Positions 36,105-44,473 of a DNA stretch of 64,000 bases are shown here, piece after piece; position 1 is the first letter of the stretch; each line of letters opens with the position of its first letter. The notes below the pieces were generated by a model. It ran no database searches and was not told the origin of the DNA. It was given only the letters and a program-made list of their open reading frames with translations. The DNA lies in the NCBI RefSeq assembly GCF_000011065.1, contig NC_004663.1, forward strand, positions 1,984,001-2,048,000, read 5' to 3'. This DNA is from Bacteroides thetaiotaomicron VPI-5482 (lineage in GTDB: Bacteria; Bacteroidota; Bacteroidia; Bacteroidales; Bacteroidaceae). The position numbers and the translations under genes are program-made.

Positions 36105-37534
36105 TACACAGTTGCCTCAAAAGTACGTTCTATATTCTGTTCGCGGTGCACCAGCTCCACTTTCACGCCAAATTTGCGGTTCAGGTGCTCTGCCAGATGC
36201 TGCGCCGAATAAACCGAACGATGCTGTCCTCCGGTACAGCCGAAGCAAACGGACAAATTACTGAAGCCACGTTCCATATATCGCTTCACCGAAGCATCTA
36301 CCAACGCATAGACAGAGTCGAGGAAACGGAGAATTTCACCATCTTCTTCGAGAAAACTGATCACCGGTTCGTCCAGTCCCGTGAAAGGTTTGTAGCGTTC
36401 GTACTTACCGGGATTATTCACGGCACGGCAGTCAAAGACATAACCGCCGCCATTACCGGTAGGATCATCGGGAATCCCTTTCTTATAAGCAAAACTCATC
36501 ACTTTGACGGTAAGCTGCCGTTTCTTGAGATCGTCGGTGAATTGCTTGAGTTCGGTAAGTTCGCGTAGCACATTGCAAAGATACGGGTATTCAGGGTACG
36601 CCTCTTTGAGCAAGTCACGCAGGTTCTGGATAGCAAAAGGAACACTCTGGATAAAATGAGGTTTCTTCTCAAAATACCCCCTGAAACCGTAAGCTCCGAG
36701 CACTTGCAACGTGCGGAAAAGAACAAAATGACGAAGCTGACTATAGAAATAGGGCTCGTCGATAGGCTGATATTTGCGCAGGGCATCGATATACTCCTTC
36801 AGCAATTCCTGACGGAGACTATCGGGATACTTCGCCTTTGCCTGCCACAGGAAAGAAGCGACATCATAATAGAACGGCCCTTTTCGTCCGCCCTGAAAGT
36901 CGATAAACCACGGCTCACCGTCTTTGATCATCACATTGCGGCTCTGAAAATCGCGGTACATAAAAGTAGCGGAAGAACTGCGCAGCAGCACATCACTCAT
37001 CTTCTGAAAGTCGTCCTCCAGTTTATCTTCCTGAAATTCCATGCCGGTAGCCTTAAGGAAACAATATTTGAAGTAATTCAAATCCCAAAGGATAGAACGC
37101 TGATTGAACTCCGGCTGCGGATAACAACGGGAAAAGTCGAAGCCGTCGGCTCCGGCAAACTGTATGGCAGGAAGCAAACGGACCGTCTTGCGGAGCAACT
37201 CTTTTTCCTCTTCGGAAAATACGCTGGTAGCACGTCCTTTCTCGATTGCATGAAACAAAAGGGTATCTCCCAAATCCTCCTGAAGATAGTAACTCTTATT
37301 TTCGGAAACGATATGAACTTCGGGTACAGGCAGGCCGGACTTGCGGAAATGGGCTGCCATATAAAGGAAAGCATCATTCTCCTCGACAGACGTGCCACAT
37401 ACGCCGATCAGGGTTTTCGCACCTGTCAGCCGGAAGTAGCGGCGGTTGGAACCGGAAGATGGTAATTCTGTTATATTCTCTACGGGAACTCCCGTATATT
37501 CCTGATATAGTTTCTGTAGTTCTTCGGTAATCAT
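36104..37534 (-). CDS. Fusion of AmgK-like (APH fold) kinase and RapZ C-terminal domain
   Basis: A 476-residue two-domain protein. Residues about 1-335 are an aminoglycoside-phosphotransferase-type kinase: nucleotide region SGSNRRYFRL, the catalytic loop YRDFQSRNVM (Asp and Asn), and the metal loop WFIDFQGG. Residues about 345-476 match the RapZ C-terminal domain: VMSFAYKKGIP, FDCRAVNNP, TGLDEPV, CTGGQHRSVY and LVHREQ. AmgK kinases phosphorylate MurNAc/GlcNAc at C1. RapZ in E. coli senses GlcN6P and controls GlmS through small RNAs. The N-terminal GTPase half of RapZ is absent. The start at 37534 is used because the longer reading passes through a -7 box. Substrate and any RNA role are inference. 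Confidence 0.85.
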   Translation of the reverse strand: MITEELQKLYQEYTGVPVENITELPSSGSNRRYFRLTGAKTLIGVCGTSVEENDAFLYMAAHFRKSGLPVPEVHIVSENKSYYLQEDLGDTLLFHAIEKGRATSVFSEEEKELLRKTVRLLPAIQFAGADGFDFSRCYPQPEFNQRSILWDLNYFKYCFLKATGMEFQEDKLEDDFQKMSDVLLRSSSATFMYRDFQSRNVMIKDGEPWFIDFQGGRKGPFYYDVASFLWQAKAKYPDSLRQELLKEYIDALRKYQPIDEPYFYSQLRHFVLFRTLQVLGAYGFRGYFEKKPHFIQSVPFAIQNLRDLLKEAYPEYPYLCNVLRELTELKQFTDDLKKRQLTVKVMSFAYKKGIPDDPTGNGGGYVFDCRAVNNPGKYERYKPFTGLDEPVISFLEEDGEILRFLDSVYALVDASVKRYMERGFSNLSVCFGCTGGQHRSVYSAQHLAEHLNRKFGVKVELVHREQNIERTFEATV

Positions 37535-37551
37535 AGTCGTACATTTTCGAG

Positions 37552-37559
37552 CAAAGATA
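37552..37559 (-). promoter_or_regulatory. Candidate -7 element for the kinase-RapZ gene
   Basis: Minus-strand TATCTTTG, 17 bp before the ATG at 37534, giving a very short leader. It is the mirror image of the plus-strand box at 37634-37641 for the divergent regulator. Confidence 0.38.
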
Positions 37560-37633
37560 AAGATTATAGATAAATTAATATCATCTTTGCTCAAAACTCT
37601 ATATCATTTTATTCAATATTCATCCGAATGTAT

Positions 37634-37641
37634 TATCTTTG
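37634..37641 (+). promoter_or_regulatory. Candidate -7 element for the hybrid two-component regulator
   Basis: TATCTTTG lies 24 bp before the ATG at 37666. It overlaps an earlier in-frame start at 37639, which argues for 37666 as the true start. No convincing -33 TTTG at 19-21 bp. Confidence 0.4.
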
Positions 37642-37665
37642 CTTCTGTTTACTCGACCTAATTCA

Positions 37666-40600
37666 ATGAAAGCAAGACTCTATATCGTCCTATGCATCGC
37701 ATTTATCACACAAATGGCCGGTGTCCTTCCTTTACAGGCGGGGCATTACTATTACAAGCAGATTTCTCTGAAAGAAGGACTACCTTCCACCGTCCGGTGT
37801 ATCCTTACGGATGAACAGGGATTCGTGTGGATAGGCACCCGCTCCGGTCTGGGACGGTTTGACGGCCACGAACTGAAGAAATACATCCATCATGCAGACG
37901 ATCCGCATTCGTTGCCTCACGACCTCGTCCTTCAGATTGCAGAAGACGAACAATACAATATCTGGATCTTGACTGATAAAGGGGTGGCACGCTACCAACG
38001 GCAAAGTGACGACTTCTACCTGCCAACCGACGAAAAAGGAAAGAACATCACCGCATATTCCACCTGCCCTACCCCAGAGGGGTTATTATTCGGAGCCAAA
38101 AACAAAATTTACTTTTACAGCTACCGGGACGGTTCTTTCCGCCTGCTGCAGGAATTCGACCAGACACCGGATTTCAGAAACTTCAATATCACGATACTCA
38201 GCCTTTGGGATGAAGAAACTGTACTCTGTTGCAGCCGCTGGCAAGGGCTACTCCTGCTCAACCTGAAAACCGGAGCATACAGCCGCCCGCCTTTCGACTG
38301 CGGAAAGGAGATTATGAGCATGATCATCGACTCGAAGAACCGGATATGGATTGCCCCCTACAATAACGGGCTCTACTGTTTCGACCGGAACGGAAAACAA
38401 CTGGCATCATACACCACCCGCAACTCCTCGCTGAGCAACAATGTCATACTCAGCCTTGCCGAACGGGAGAACAAACTATGGATCGGAACGGACGGAGGCG
38501 GTATCAACATCCTCGAACCGGAAACCGGACAGCTTTCCCTGCTGGAACACATCCCCGGCAGAGACAACTATTCGCTCCCCGCCAACTCCATCCTCAGCCT
38601 CTACAACGACCGTAACAACAATATATGGGCAGGAAGTATCCGGAACGGACTGATCAGCATCCGCGAAGTGTCAATGGTGACCTACACGGACGTAGTGCCC
38701 GGCAACGACCGTGGACTGAGCAACAACACCATCCTCAGCCTCTATCAGCAGTCCGACGATAAAATATGGATCGGAACAGACGGAGGCGGAGTCAACCTTT
38801 TCAATCCTCTCACGGAGAAGTTCACCCATTATCTCTCTACGTGGGAAGACAAAGTGGCATCTATCTGTCAGTTCACTCCCGACAAACTACTGATCTCGCT
38901 CTTCTCACAGGGAGTGTTCGTCTTCAATCCGTCTACCGGAGAGAAACAACCGTTCACAATCATTGACGACGAAACGACCACCCGCCTCTGCAATCGGGGA
39001 AAAGCGGTCAACCTATATCAAAACAGCCCCGACAACGTGCTGCTGCTCGGCGACCACGTCTATCAATACGACCTGAACAAACGCACTTTCCGGATTGCCA
39101 CCGAACAGGAGGGACAGGACATCATCGGCGCTCTTCTGCCCATCACCAATCACGAAAACTATACCTATCTCAACGATACGAAACGTATCTACCAACTGGA
39201 CAAACGGAACAACCGCCTGACGTCTCTGTTCCGTTGCTTCAACGATACGGTCATCAATTCCGTTGCGCGTGACGAATACGGAGACTTCTGGATAGGGAGC
39301 AACTACGGACTGATCCACTATAATCCCGCTACCAAAGTACGTACTCCCTTTACCACCACGCTATTCACGGAAGTAACGCTCATCGTGTGCGACCAGCAGG
39401 GAAAAGTATGGTTCGGAACGAATGACATGCTTTTCGCATGGCTCATCAAAGAAAAGAAATTCGTACTGTTCGGCGAATCGGATGGTGCCATTCAAAACGA
39501 ATATCTTTCCAAACCCCGTCTGCTGAGCAGCCACGGAGATGTCTACATGGGCGGCGTCAAAGGACTGCTGCATATCAACAGCAATCTGCCGCCGGCTACT
39601 TCCGAGCTGCCCAAACTGCAATTATCGGATGTCATCGTCAACGGAGAATCCGTCAACAATGAACTGTGCGGTGACCCGACCGGAATTTCCGTTCCCTGGA
39701 ACAGTAATATAAGTATCCGTATCATGTCCAAAGAAGAGGATATCTTCCGGCAGAAAGTGTATCGGTATCAGATAGAAGGGCTGAACGACCAGCAGATCGA
39801 ATCGTACAACCCGGAACTGGTCATCCGCTCGCTTCCGCCCGGCGATTATCAGATTATGGCTTCCTGCACAGCAAAGGACGGCAGCTGGATTCCCAGTCAG
39901 CAGATACTGGAACTGACCGTACTCCCTCCCTGGTACCGCACATGGTGGTTCACGCTGGGCTGTGCCTTGTTAGTAACCGGAATGATTGTCGAAACTTTCC
40001 GGAGAACACTGAAACGAAAAGAAGATAAGTTGAAATGGGCCATGAAGGAGCACGAGCAACAGGTGTACGAAGAAAAAGTACGTTTCCTGATCAATATCAG
40101 CCACGAACTGCGTACTCCACTGACACTGATCCACGCTCCGCTCAGCCGCATATTGAAGTCCTTATCCCCGGCAGATACCCAATACCTGCCGCTGAAAGCG
40201 ATTTACCGGCAGTCTCAACGAATGAAGAATCTGATCAACATGGTGCTCGATGTGCGCAAGATGGAAGTGGGAGAAAGCAAACTGCTCATACAGCCTCACC
40301 CGCTCAACGAATGGATCGAACATGTATCGCAAGATTTCGTCAGCGAAGGGGAAGCAAAGAATATACAGATTCATTACCGGCTCGATCCACGCATCAAAAT
40401 AGTGAGTTTCGATAAGGACAAATGTGAAATCATTCTGAGTAATCTGCTGATCAATGCACTGAAACACAGCCCGCAAGACACGGAAATCACCATCACTTCA
40501 GAACTGCTGCCCGAAGAAAAAAGAGTACGCATCTCCATTACCGACCAAGGTTGCGGATTGCAGCAGGTAGATACACAGAAGCTCTTCACCCGTTTTTATC

Positions 40601-41631
40601 AGGGCATGGGCGAACAGAGCGGAACGGGCATCGGCTTGTCTTACTCCAAGATTCTGGTGGAACTGCACGGCGGCTCCATCGGCGCACGGGACAATTCGGA
40701 ATCGGGAGCCACCTTCTTCTTCGAACTACCGCTGAAACTGGAATCGGAAGAGATCATCTGCCAGCCCAAAGCGTATCTGAATGAATTGATGAGCGACGAC
40801 AGCAGCAAGCAGTCACAAGAGGAAGACAGCTTCGCCACCGCTCCCTACAGCATTCTGGTGGTAGACGACAATCCCGACCTGACGGACTTCTTAAAGAAAG
40901 CACTGGGAGAATACTTCAAACGTATATTGACTGCCTCTGATGGTGTAGAGGCACTTCAGCTTATCAAAAGCCATACTCCCGACATCATCGTAAGTGACGT
41001 CATGATGCCCCGCATGAACGGATATGAGCTTTGCAAAAACATAAAGGAAGACATTGCGATCAGTCACATCCCCGTTATCCTGCTGACGGCAAGAGACGAC
41101 AAACAAAGTCAGATGAGCGGCTACAAAAACGGTGCGGACGCCTATCTGACCAAACCGTTCGAAGTGGAAATGCTGATGGAACTGATCCGTAACCGACTAA
41201 AAAACCGTGAACATACCAAGAAGAGATATCTGAACGCAGGACTGATCCCCGCTCCGGAAGAAAGCACCTTCAGCCAGGCAGATGAAACGTTCCTGCTCAA
41301 ACTGAACAAGATCATTCAAGAGAATCTGGACAGTAGCCGATTGGATATTCCTTTTATATGCAAAGAAATCGGCATGAGCCGGGCCTCTCTTTACAACAAA
41401 CTGAAGGCACTGACGGACATGGGAGCCAATGACTATATCAATAAGTTCCGGATGGAGCAGGCAATTCTACTGATCACCGGCACGGAAATGTCATTTACGG
41501 AAATTGCGGAGAAAGTGGGATTCACTACTTCCCGTTATTTCAGCACGACTTTCAAGCAGTACACGGGCGAAACACCGACTCAATATAAAGAGAAACATAA
41601 GAGAGAGACATCAAAAACAATTAATCAATAA
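37666..41631 (+). CDS. Hybrid two-component system regulator (HTCS)
   Basis: A 1321-residue single-chain sensor-regulator. Signal peptide about 1-25. The periplasmic sensor has two beta-propellers built from repeats such as GLGRFDG and WIGTDGGGINIL (about 30-660), then a Y_Y_Y domain (about 670-750). One membrane helix lies near 757-780. The kinase core has phospho-accepting His in NISHELRTPL near 810 and the ATPase motifs LLINALKHS and GTGIGLSYS near 925-990. A receiver domain follows (VVDDNPDL near 1065, phospho-Asp in VSDVMMPR near 1111), then an AraC-type DNA-binding domain to the end (about 1215-1315). It would bind a glycan fragment in the periplasm and activate the neighbouring SusC/D operons. 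A sulfatase follows 37 bp downstream. Confidence 0.97.
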   Translation: MKARLYIVLCIAFITQMAGVLPLQAGHYYYKQISLKEGLPSTVRCILTDEQGFVWIGTRSGLGRFDGHELKKYIHHADDPHSLPHDLVLQIAEDEQYNIWILTDKGVARYQRQSDDFYLPTDEKGKNITAYSTCPTPEGLLFGAKNKIYFYSYRDGSFRLLQEFDQTPDFRNFNITILSLWDEETVLCCSRWQGLLLLNLKTGAYSRPPFDCGKEIMSMIIDSKNRIWIAPYNNGLYCFDRNGKQLASYTTRNSSLSNNVILSLAERENKLWIGTDGGGINILEPETGQLSLLEHIPGRDNYSLPANSILSLYNDRNNNIWAGSIRNGLISIREVSMVTYTDVVPGNDRGLSNNTILSLYQQSDDKIWIGTDGGGVNLFNPLTEKFTHYLSTWEDKVASICQFTPDKLLISLFSQGVFVFNPSTGEKQPFTIIDDETTTRLCNRGKAVNLYQNSPDNVLLLGDHVYQYDLNKRTFRIATEQEGQDIIGALLPITNHENYTYLNDTKRIYQLDKRNNRLTSLFRCFNDTVINSVARDEYGDFWIGSNYGLIHYNPATKVRTPFTTTLFTEVTLIVCDQQGKVWFGTNDMLFAWLIKEKKFVLFGESDGAIQNEYLSKPRLLSSHGDVYMGGVKGLLHINSNLPPATSELPKLQLSDVIVNGESVNNELCGDPTGISVPWNSNISIRIMSKEEDIFRQKVYRYQIEGLNDQQIESYNPELVIRSLPPGDYQIMASCTAKDGSWIPSQQILELTVLPPWYRTWWFTLGCALLVTGMIVETFRRTLKRKEDKLKWAMKEHEQQVYEEKVRFLINISHELRTPLTLIHAPLSRILKSLSPADTQYLPLKAIYRQSQRMKNLINMVLDVRKMEVGESKLLIQPHPLNEWIEHVSQDFVSEGEAKNIQIHYRLDPRIKIVSFDKDKCEIILSNLLINALKHSPQDTEITITSELLPEEKRVRISITDQGCGLQQVDTQKLFTRFYQGMGEQSGTGIGLSYSKILVELHGGSIGARDNSESGATFFFELPLKLESEEIICQPKAYLNELMSDDSSKQSQEEDSFATAPYSILVVDDNPDLTDFLKKALGEYFKRILTASDGVEALQLIKSHTPDIIVSDVMMPRMNGYELCKNIKEDIAISHIPVILLTARDDKQSQMSGYKNGADAYLTKPFEVEMLMELIRNRLKNREHTKKRYLNAGLIPAPEESTFSQADETFLLKLNKIIQENLDSSRLDIPFICKEIGMSRASLYNKLKALTDMGANDYINKFRMEQAILLITGTEMSFTEIAEKVGFTTSRYFSTTFKQYTGETPTQYKEKHKRETSKTINQ

Positions 41632-41668
41632 AACCCCTAATATATAAATTTCTTAACACATTATTTTT

Positions 41669-43198
41669 ATGAACTACAAATTATTTTCTTTAGTAAGCGG
41701 TACGCTTATTCTTTCCAGTCTGTCTGCCAGCGGACAGAAAAACAACACAAAGCCGAATATCCTCTTCATCCTCTGCGATGACATGGGATATGGCGATCTG
41801 GGATGCTACGGTCAGCCATTCATCCGCACCCCCCATCTGGATGCGATGGCAAGCGAGGGTATGCGCTTCACACAGGCATACGCAGGAAGTCCCGTCAGTG
41901 CTCCTTCCCGAGCTTCATTTATGACAGGGCAGCATACAGGACATTGCGAAGTACGGGGCAACAAGGAATATTGGACGAACGCCCCCACAGTAATGTATGG
42001 CAACAACAAGGAGTATGCAGTAGTCGGTCAGCATCCTTATGACCCCGATCACGTTATCCTGCCCGAGATAATGAAAGAGAACGGATATACCACCGGTATG
42101 TTCGGCAAATGGGCGGGAGGTTATGAAGGTTCCTGCTCCACTCCGGACAAACGCGGGATAGACGAATATTTCGGCTACATCTGTCAGTTCCAGGCCCACC
42201 TTTACTACCCTAATTTCCTCAATCGCTACAGCAAAGCATTAGGCGACACAGGCGTAGTACGTGTCATTATGGACGAGAACATCAAGTATCCGATGTACGG
42301 TGCCGATTATCAAAAACGCCCGCAATATTCGGCGGATATGATTCACCAGAAAGCAATGGAATGGCTGGATGAGCAGGACGGCAAACAACCGTTCTTCGGA
42401 GTGCTGACTTATACCCTGCCCCATGCGGAACTGGTTCAGCCGGAAGACTCTATCTTAAATGAATATAAAGAGAAATTCAATCCTGACAAGAGCTACAAAG
42501 GCAGCGAAGGATCGCGATACAACGCGATCACGCATGTACACGCACAATTTGCAGGAATGATTACCCGACTGGACTACTACGTCGGAGAAGTACTGAAAAA
42601 GCTGAAAGAGAAAGGACTGGACGAGAATACACTGGTCATTTTCTCCAGCGACAACGGCCCTCACGAAGAAGGCGGAGCTGATCCTACATTCTTCGGCAGA
42701 GACGGTAAACTGCGTGGCTTGAAACGCCAATGCTATGAAGGAGGTATCCGTATCCCATTTATCGCCCGCTGGCCGGGACGTGTACCTGCAGGTACAGTAA
42801 ACGACCACATCTGCGCTTTCTACGACCTGATGCCTACTTTCTGCGAGATCATCGGCGAAAAGAATTACGTAAAGAAATATGCGAACAAAGACAAAGAAGT
42901 AGATTACTTCGACGGCATTTCCTTCGCCCCGACATTGCTGGGAAAGAAAAAGCAGAAGGAACATGACTTCCTTTACTGGGAATTTAATGAAACAAATCAG
43001 ATTGGCGTACGCATGGGAGACTGGAAGATGGTGGTAAAGAAAGGGATACCTTTCCTTTATAATCTGGCAACGGACATTCATGAAGACAACAATGTGGCCG
43101 ACCAGCATCCGGAGATTGTAGAAAAGATGAAGGCCGTTATCTTTGCACAGCACACGCCTAACCCTCACTTCTCCGTTACACTACCGGAGAAGAAATAA
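41669..43198 (+). CDS. S1-family sulfatase, Ser-type (next to the HTCS)
   Basis: A 509-residue exported sulfatase (signal ending SLSASGQ). Activation motif S77-A-P-S-R, preceded by YAGSPV, closely resembles the 12551 sulfatase, so the two probably share a subfamily. Metal-site motifs: CDDMGYGDLGCYG near 36 and FSSDNGPHEEGG near 327. Recall identifies the equivalent B. thetaiotaomicron gene as BT1636, reported as an S1_20 enzyme for 3-O-sulfated galactose that is central to colonic mucin use; this was not checked here. It lies 37 bp after the HTCS stop without a visible promoter, suggesting co-transcription with its regulator. Confidence 0.93.
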   Translation: MNYKLFSLVSGTLILSSLSASGQKNNTKPNILFILCDDMGYGDLGCYGQPFIRTPHLDAMASEGMRFTQAYAGSPVSAPSRASFMTGQHTGHCEVRGNKEYWTNAPTVMYGNNKEYAVVGQHPYDPDHVILPEIMKENGYTTGMFGKWAGGYEGSCSTPDKRGIDEYFGYICQFQAHLYYPNFLNRYSKALGDTGVVRVIMDENIKYPMYGADYQKRPQYSADMIHQKAMEWLDEQDGKQPFFGVLTYTLPHAELVQPEDSILNEYKEKFNPDKSYKGSEGSRYNAITHVHAQFAGMITRLDYYVGEVLKKLKEKGLDENTLVIFSSDNGPHEEGGADPTFFGRDGKLRGLKRQCYEGGIRIPFIARWPGRVPAGTVNDHICAFYDLMPTFCEIIGEKNYVKKYANKDKEVDYFDGISFAPTLLGKKKQKEHDFLYWEFNETNQIGVRMGDWKMVVKKGIPFLYNLATDIHEDNNVADQHPEIVEKMKAVIFAQHTPNPHFSVTLPEKK

Positions 43199-43219
43199 GG
43201 TAATAAAAGTTTATCATTT

Positions 43220-43296
43220 AGGCACGAATTTCGCGGATTACACGGTTTTAAGAGTTGAGTAATTAAAAACCGTGTAGTTCCGCAAAATCCGTGCCT
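43220..43296. repeat. Long intergenic inverted repeat (about 30-bp arms)
   Basis: Arms 43220-43249 and 43266-43296 read AGGCACG...CACGGTTTT and its near complement, with a few mismatches and a loop of about 16 bases. No T run follows in either direction, so this looks more like a dispersed palindromic element or an RNA-stabilising hairpin after the sulfatase than a simple terminator. Confidence 0.7.
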
Positions 43297-43323
43297 GACT
43301 GTTATCAATAGCCGAATAATCCG

Positions 43324-43625
43324 CTATTGATCCGAGAGTTTCCGTGCGGATTCTTTTTCTTCCTCCCGTCTCTTCCTATACCGGATATACCGCAGTGACC
43401 ACTCATGCATTTTCTCCAGAAACTCCTCTTCTGTGAGCGTATCATAGTAAAAATTAAATATACGCTCGTAATAGTTCAAACACTTATCATCCCTTTTTTT
43501 AGCATTTCGTAAGTTTCCTTACTCATGCCTATAGCTTGACACATGGCTGAAACAACCACTTTCTCACATTTAAGTACCTCTTCGATAAAAAGGCCGAATG
43601 CAAAATGATGATACTCTTTTTTCAT
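43324..43625 (-). CDS. Small two-frame gene joined by an A7 run (possible -1 frameshift)
   Basis: From the ATG at 43625, a 49-codon frame runs to a TGA at 43476. It starts MKKEYHHFAFGLFIEEVLK and includes MCQAIGMSKETYEMLKK, a helix-turn-helix-like stretch. At the run of seven A (43494-43500 on this strand), a -1 slip continues into a second open frame, RDDKCLNYYERIFNFYYDTL, then a basic tail KMHEWSLRYIRYRKRREEEK, ending at a TAG at 43324. The joined product would be about 100 residues. The zero-frame heptamer is A-AAA-AAA, a known slippery type. It could be programmed frameshifting, a phase-variable tract, a decayed gene or a sequence error. I do not recognise the family. Confidence 0.5.
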
Positions 43626-43680
43626 TTTTTCTTGTTTTAAACGTTAATAATAATTTAGTTGTTATAAAAATATTCACATT

Positions 43681-43728
43681 AGTTCGGATATGTCCGAACT
43701 GCCGTTATATCACTTTGTCCTAATTTTG
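43681..43728 (+). promoter_or_regulatory. Palindromic operator candidate and -7 box before the primase-like gene
   Basis: A perfect palindrome AGTTCGGATATGTCCGAACT at 43681-43700 (8-bp arms, 4-base centre) is followed 20 bp later by TAATTTTG at 43721-43728, matching TAnnTTTG. The palindrome therefore overlaps or abuts the expected -33 region, a typical repressor position. The ATG is at 43782. Confidence 0.55.
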
Positions 43729-43781
43729 CGCTGCGTTTCAAAAACAGAACCGCATTATTAAAAGAATTAACGATAAATGTT

Positions 43782-44408
43782 ATGACAAACAATTTCAGAA
43801 TGTCTTATTTCATGCCCCCGATTGCTCCCATCAGGAACGAACAAGGACAAACCGTTACACCCGCCACACTCACTCCCTTCTGCGAAGTTTCGGTCGAACA
43901 GGTATATCAGATGATCACCTGCAACGAAAACCTCAAAGCACTGACCGAACAAGTACGCGGTGCCGGAGACCTGCGAATGGCAAAAGCCTCTTTACTCCCC
44001 TACGTAACCCCATGCGGCACATTCATCCGCCGGAGTAGTAAATTCTTCGCATCGCCTTCCGGGCTCATAGTGGTAGATATAGATAACCTCGATTCCTATC
44101 AGAAAGCCGTGGAAATGCGTCGTACACTGTTCGACGACCTTTTCCTCTGCCCCATACTTACATTCATCAGTCCCAGCGGCCGGGGCGTGAAAGCATTCGT
44201 ACCTTATAGCAAACTCTACGCAGACGATCAGACACGGAACGTAAAAGAAAGCATAAACTGGGCAATGCAATACATAGAAATAACCTACGGATCAGAAATG
44301 GACGACTCCACAGAAACTCCGCCAAAAGCCGTAGACACCTCCGGCAAAGACATCGTAAGAGCCTGTTTCCTCAGCCACGACCCACAAGCACTATTCAGAG
44401 AGTATTAA
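43782..44408 (+). CDS. BT4734/BF3469-type (VirE N-terminal) primase-like protein
   Basis: A 208-residue protein matching my memory of the BT4734-like domain often labelled VirE N-terminal in Bacteroidetes. Three conserved spots look like archaeo-eukaryotic-type primase motifs: VVDIDN near 97 (acidic metal pair), SPSGRGVKAF near 131, and RACFLSHDP near 196. I infer a nucleotidyl-transfer or replication-initiation role; catalysis is not established from sequence. The next gene encodes a DUF3987 helicase-like protein 65 bp downstream. In many mobile elements the two functions are fused or adjacent. Confidence 0.72.
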   Translation: MTNNFRMSYFMPPIAPIRNEQGQTVTPATLTPFCEVSVEQVYQMITCNENLKALTEQVRGAGDLRMAKASLLPYVTPCGTFIRRSSKFFASPSGLIVVDIDNLDSYQKAVEMRRTLFDDLFLCPILTFISPSGRGVKAFVPYSKLYADDQTRNVKESINWAMQYIEITYGSEMDDSTETPPKAVDTSGKDIVRACFLSHDPQALFREY

Positions 44409-44429
44409 ATTATAATCACGAATGATCAA

Positions 44430-44466
44430 CTTCAATTGTCAATTATCATTTGTCAATTGTCAATTC
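44430..44466. repeat. Short direct repeats of CAATTGTCAATT type
   Basis: The spacer between the primase-like and DUF3987 genes holds repeated TCAATTGTCAATT / TCATTTGTCAATTG units, AT-rich and partly palindromic (CAATTG). It may be slippage-prone low-complexity DNA or a replication-related iteron; it is too short to decide. Confidence 0.5.
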
Positions 44467-44473
44467 TAAAAAA

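Noticed and set aside
44430..44466. CRISPR array or replication iterons
   Set aside because: The CAATTGTCAATT repeats are too short, have no unique spacers and are not followed by cas genes; iteron function is not supported beyond being near a primase-like gene.
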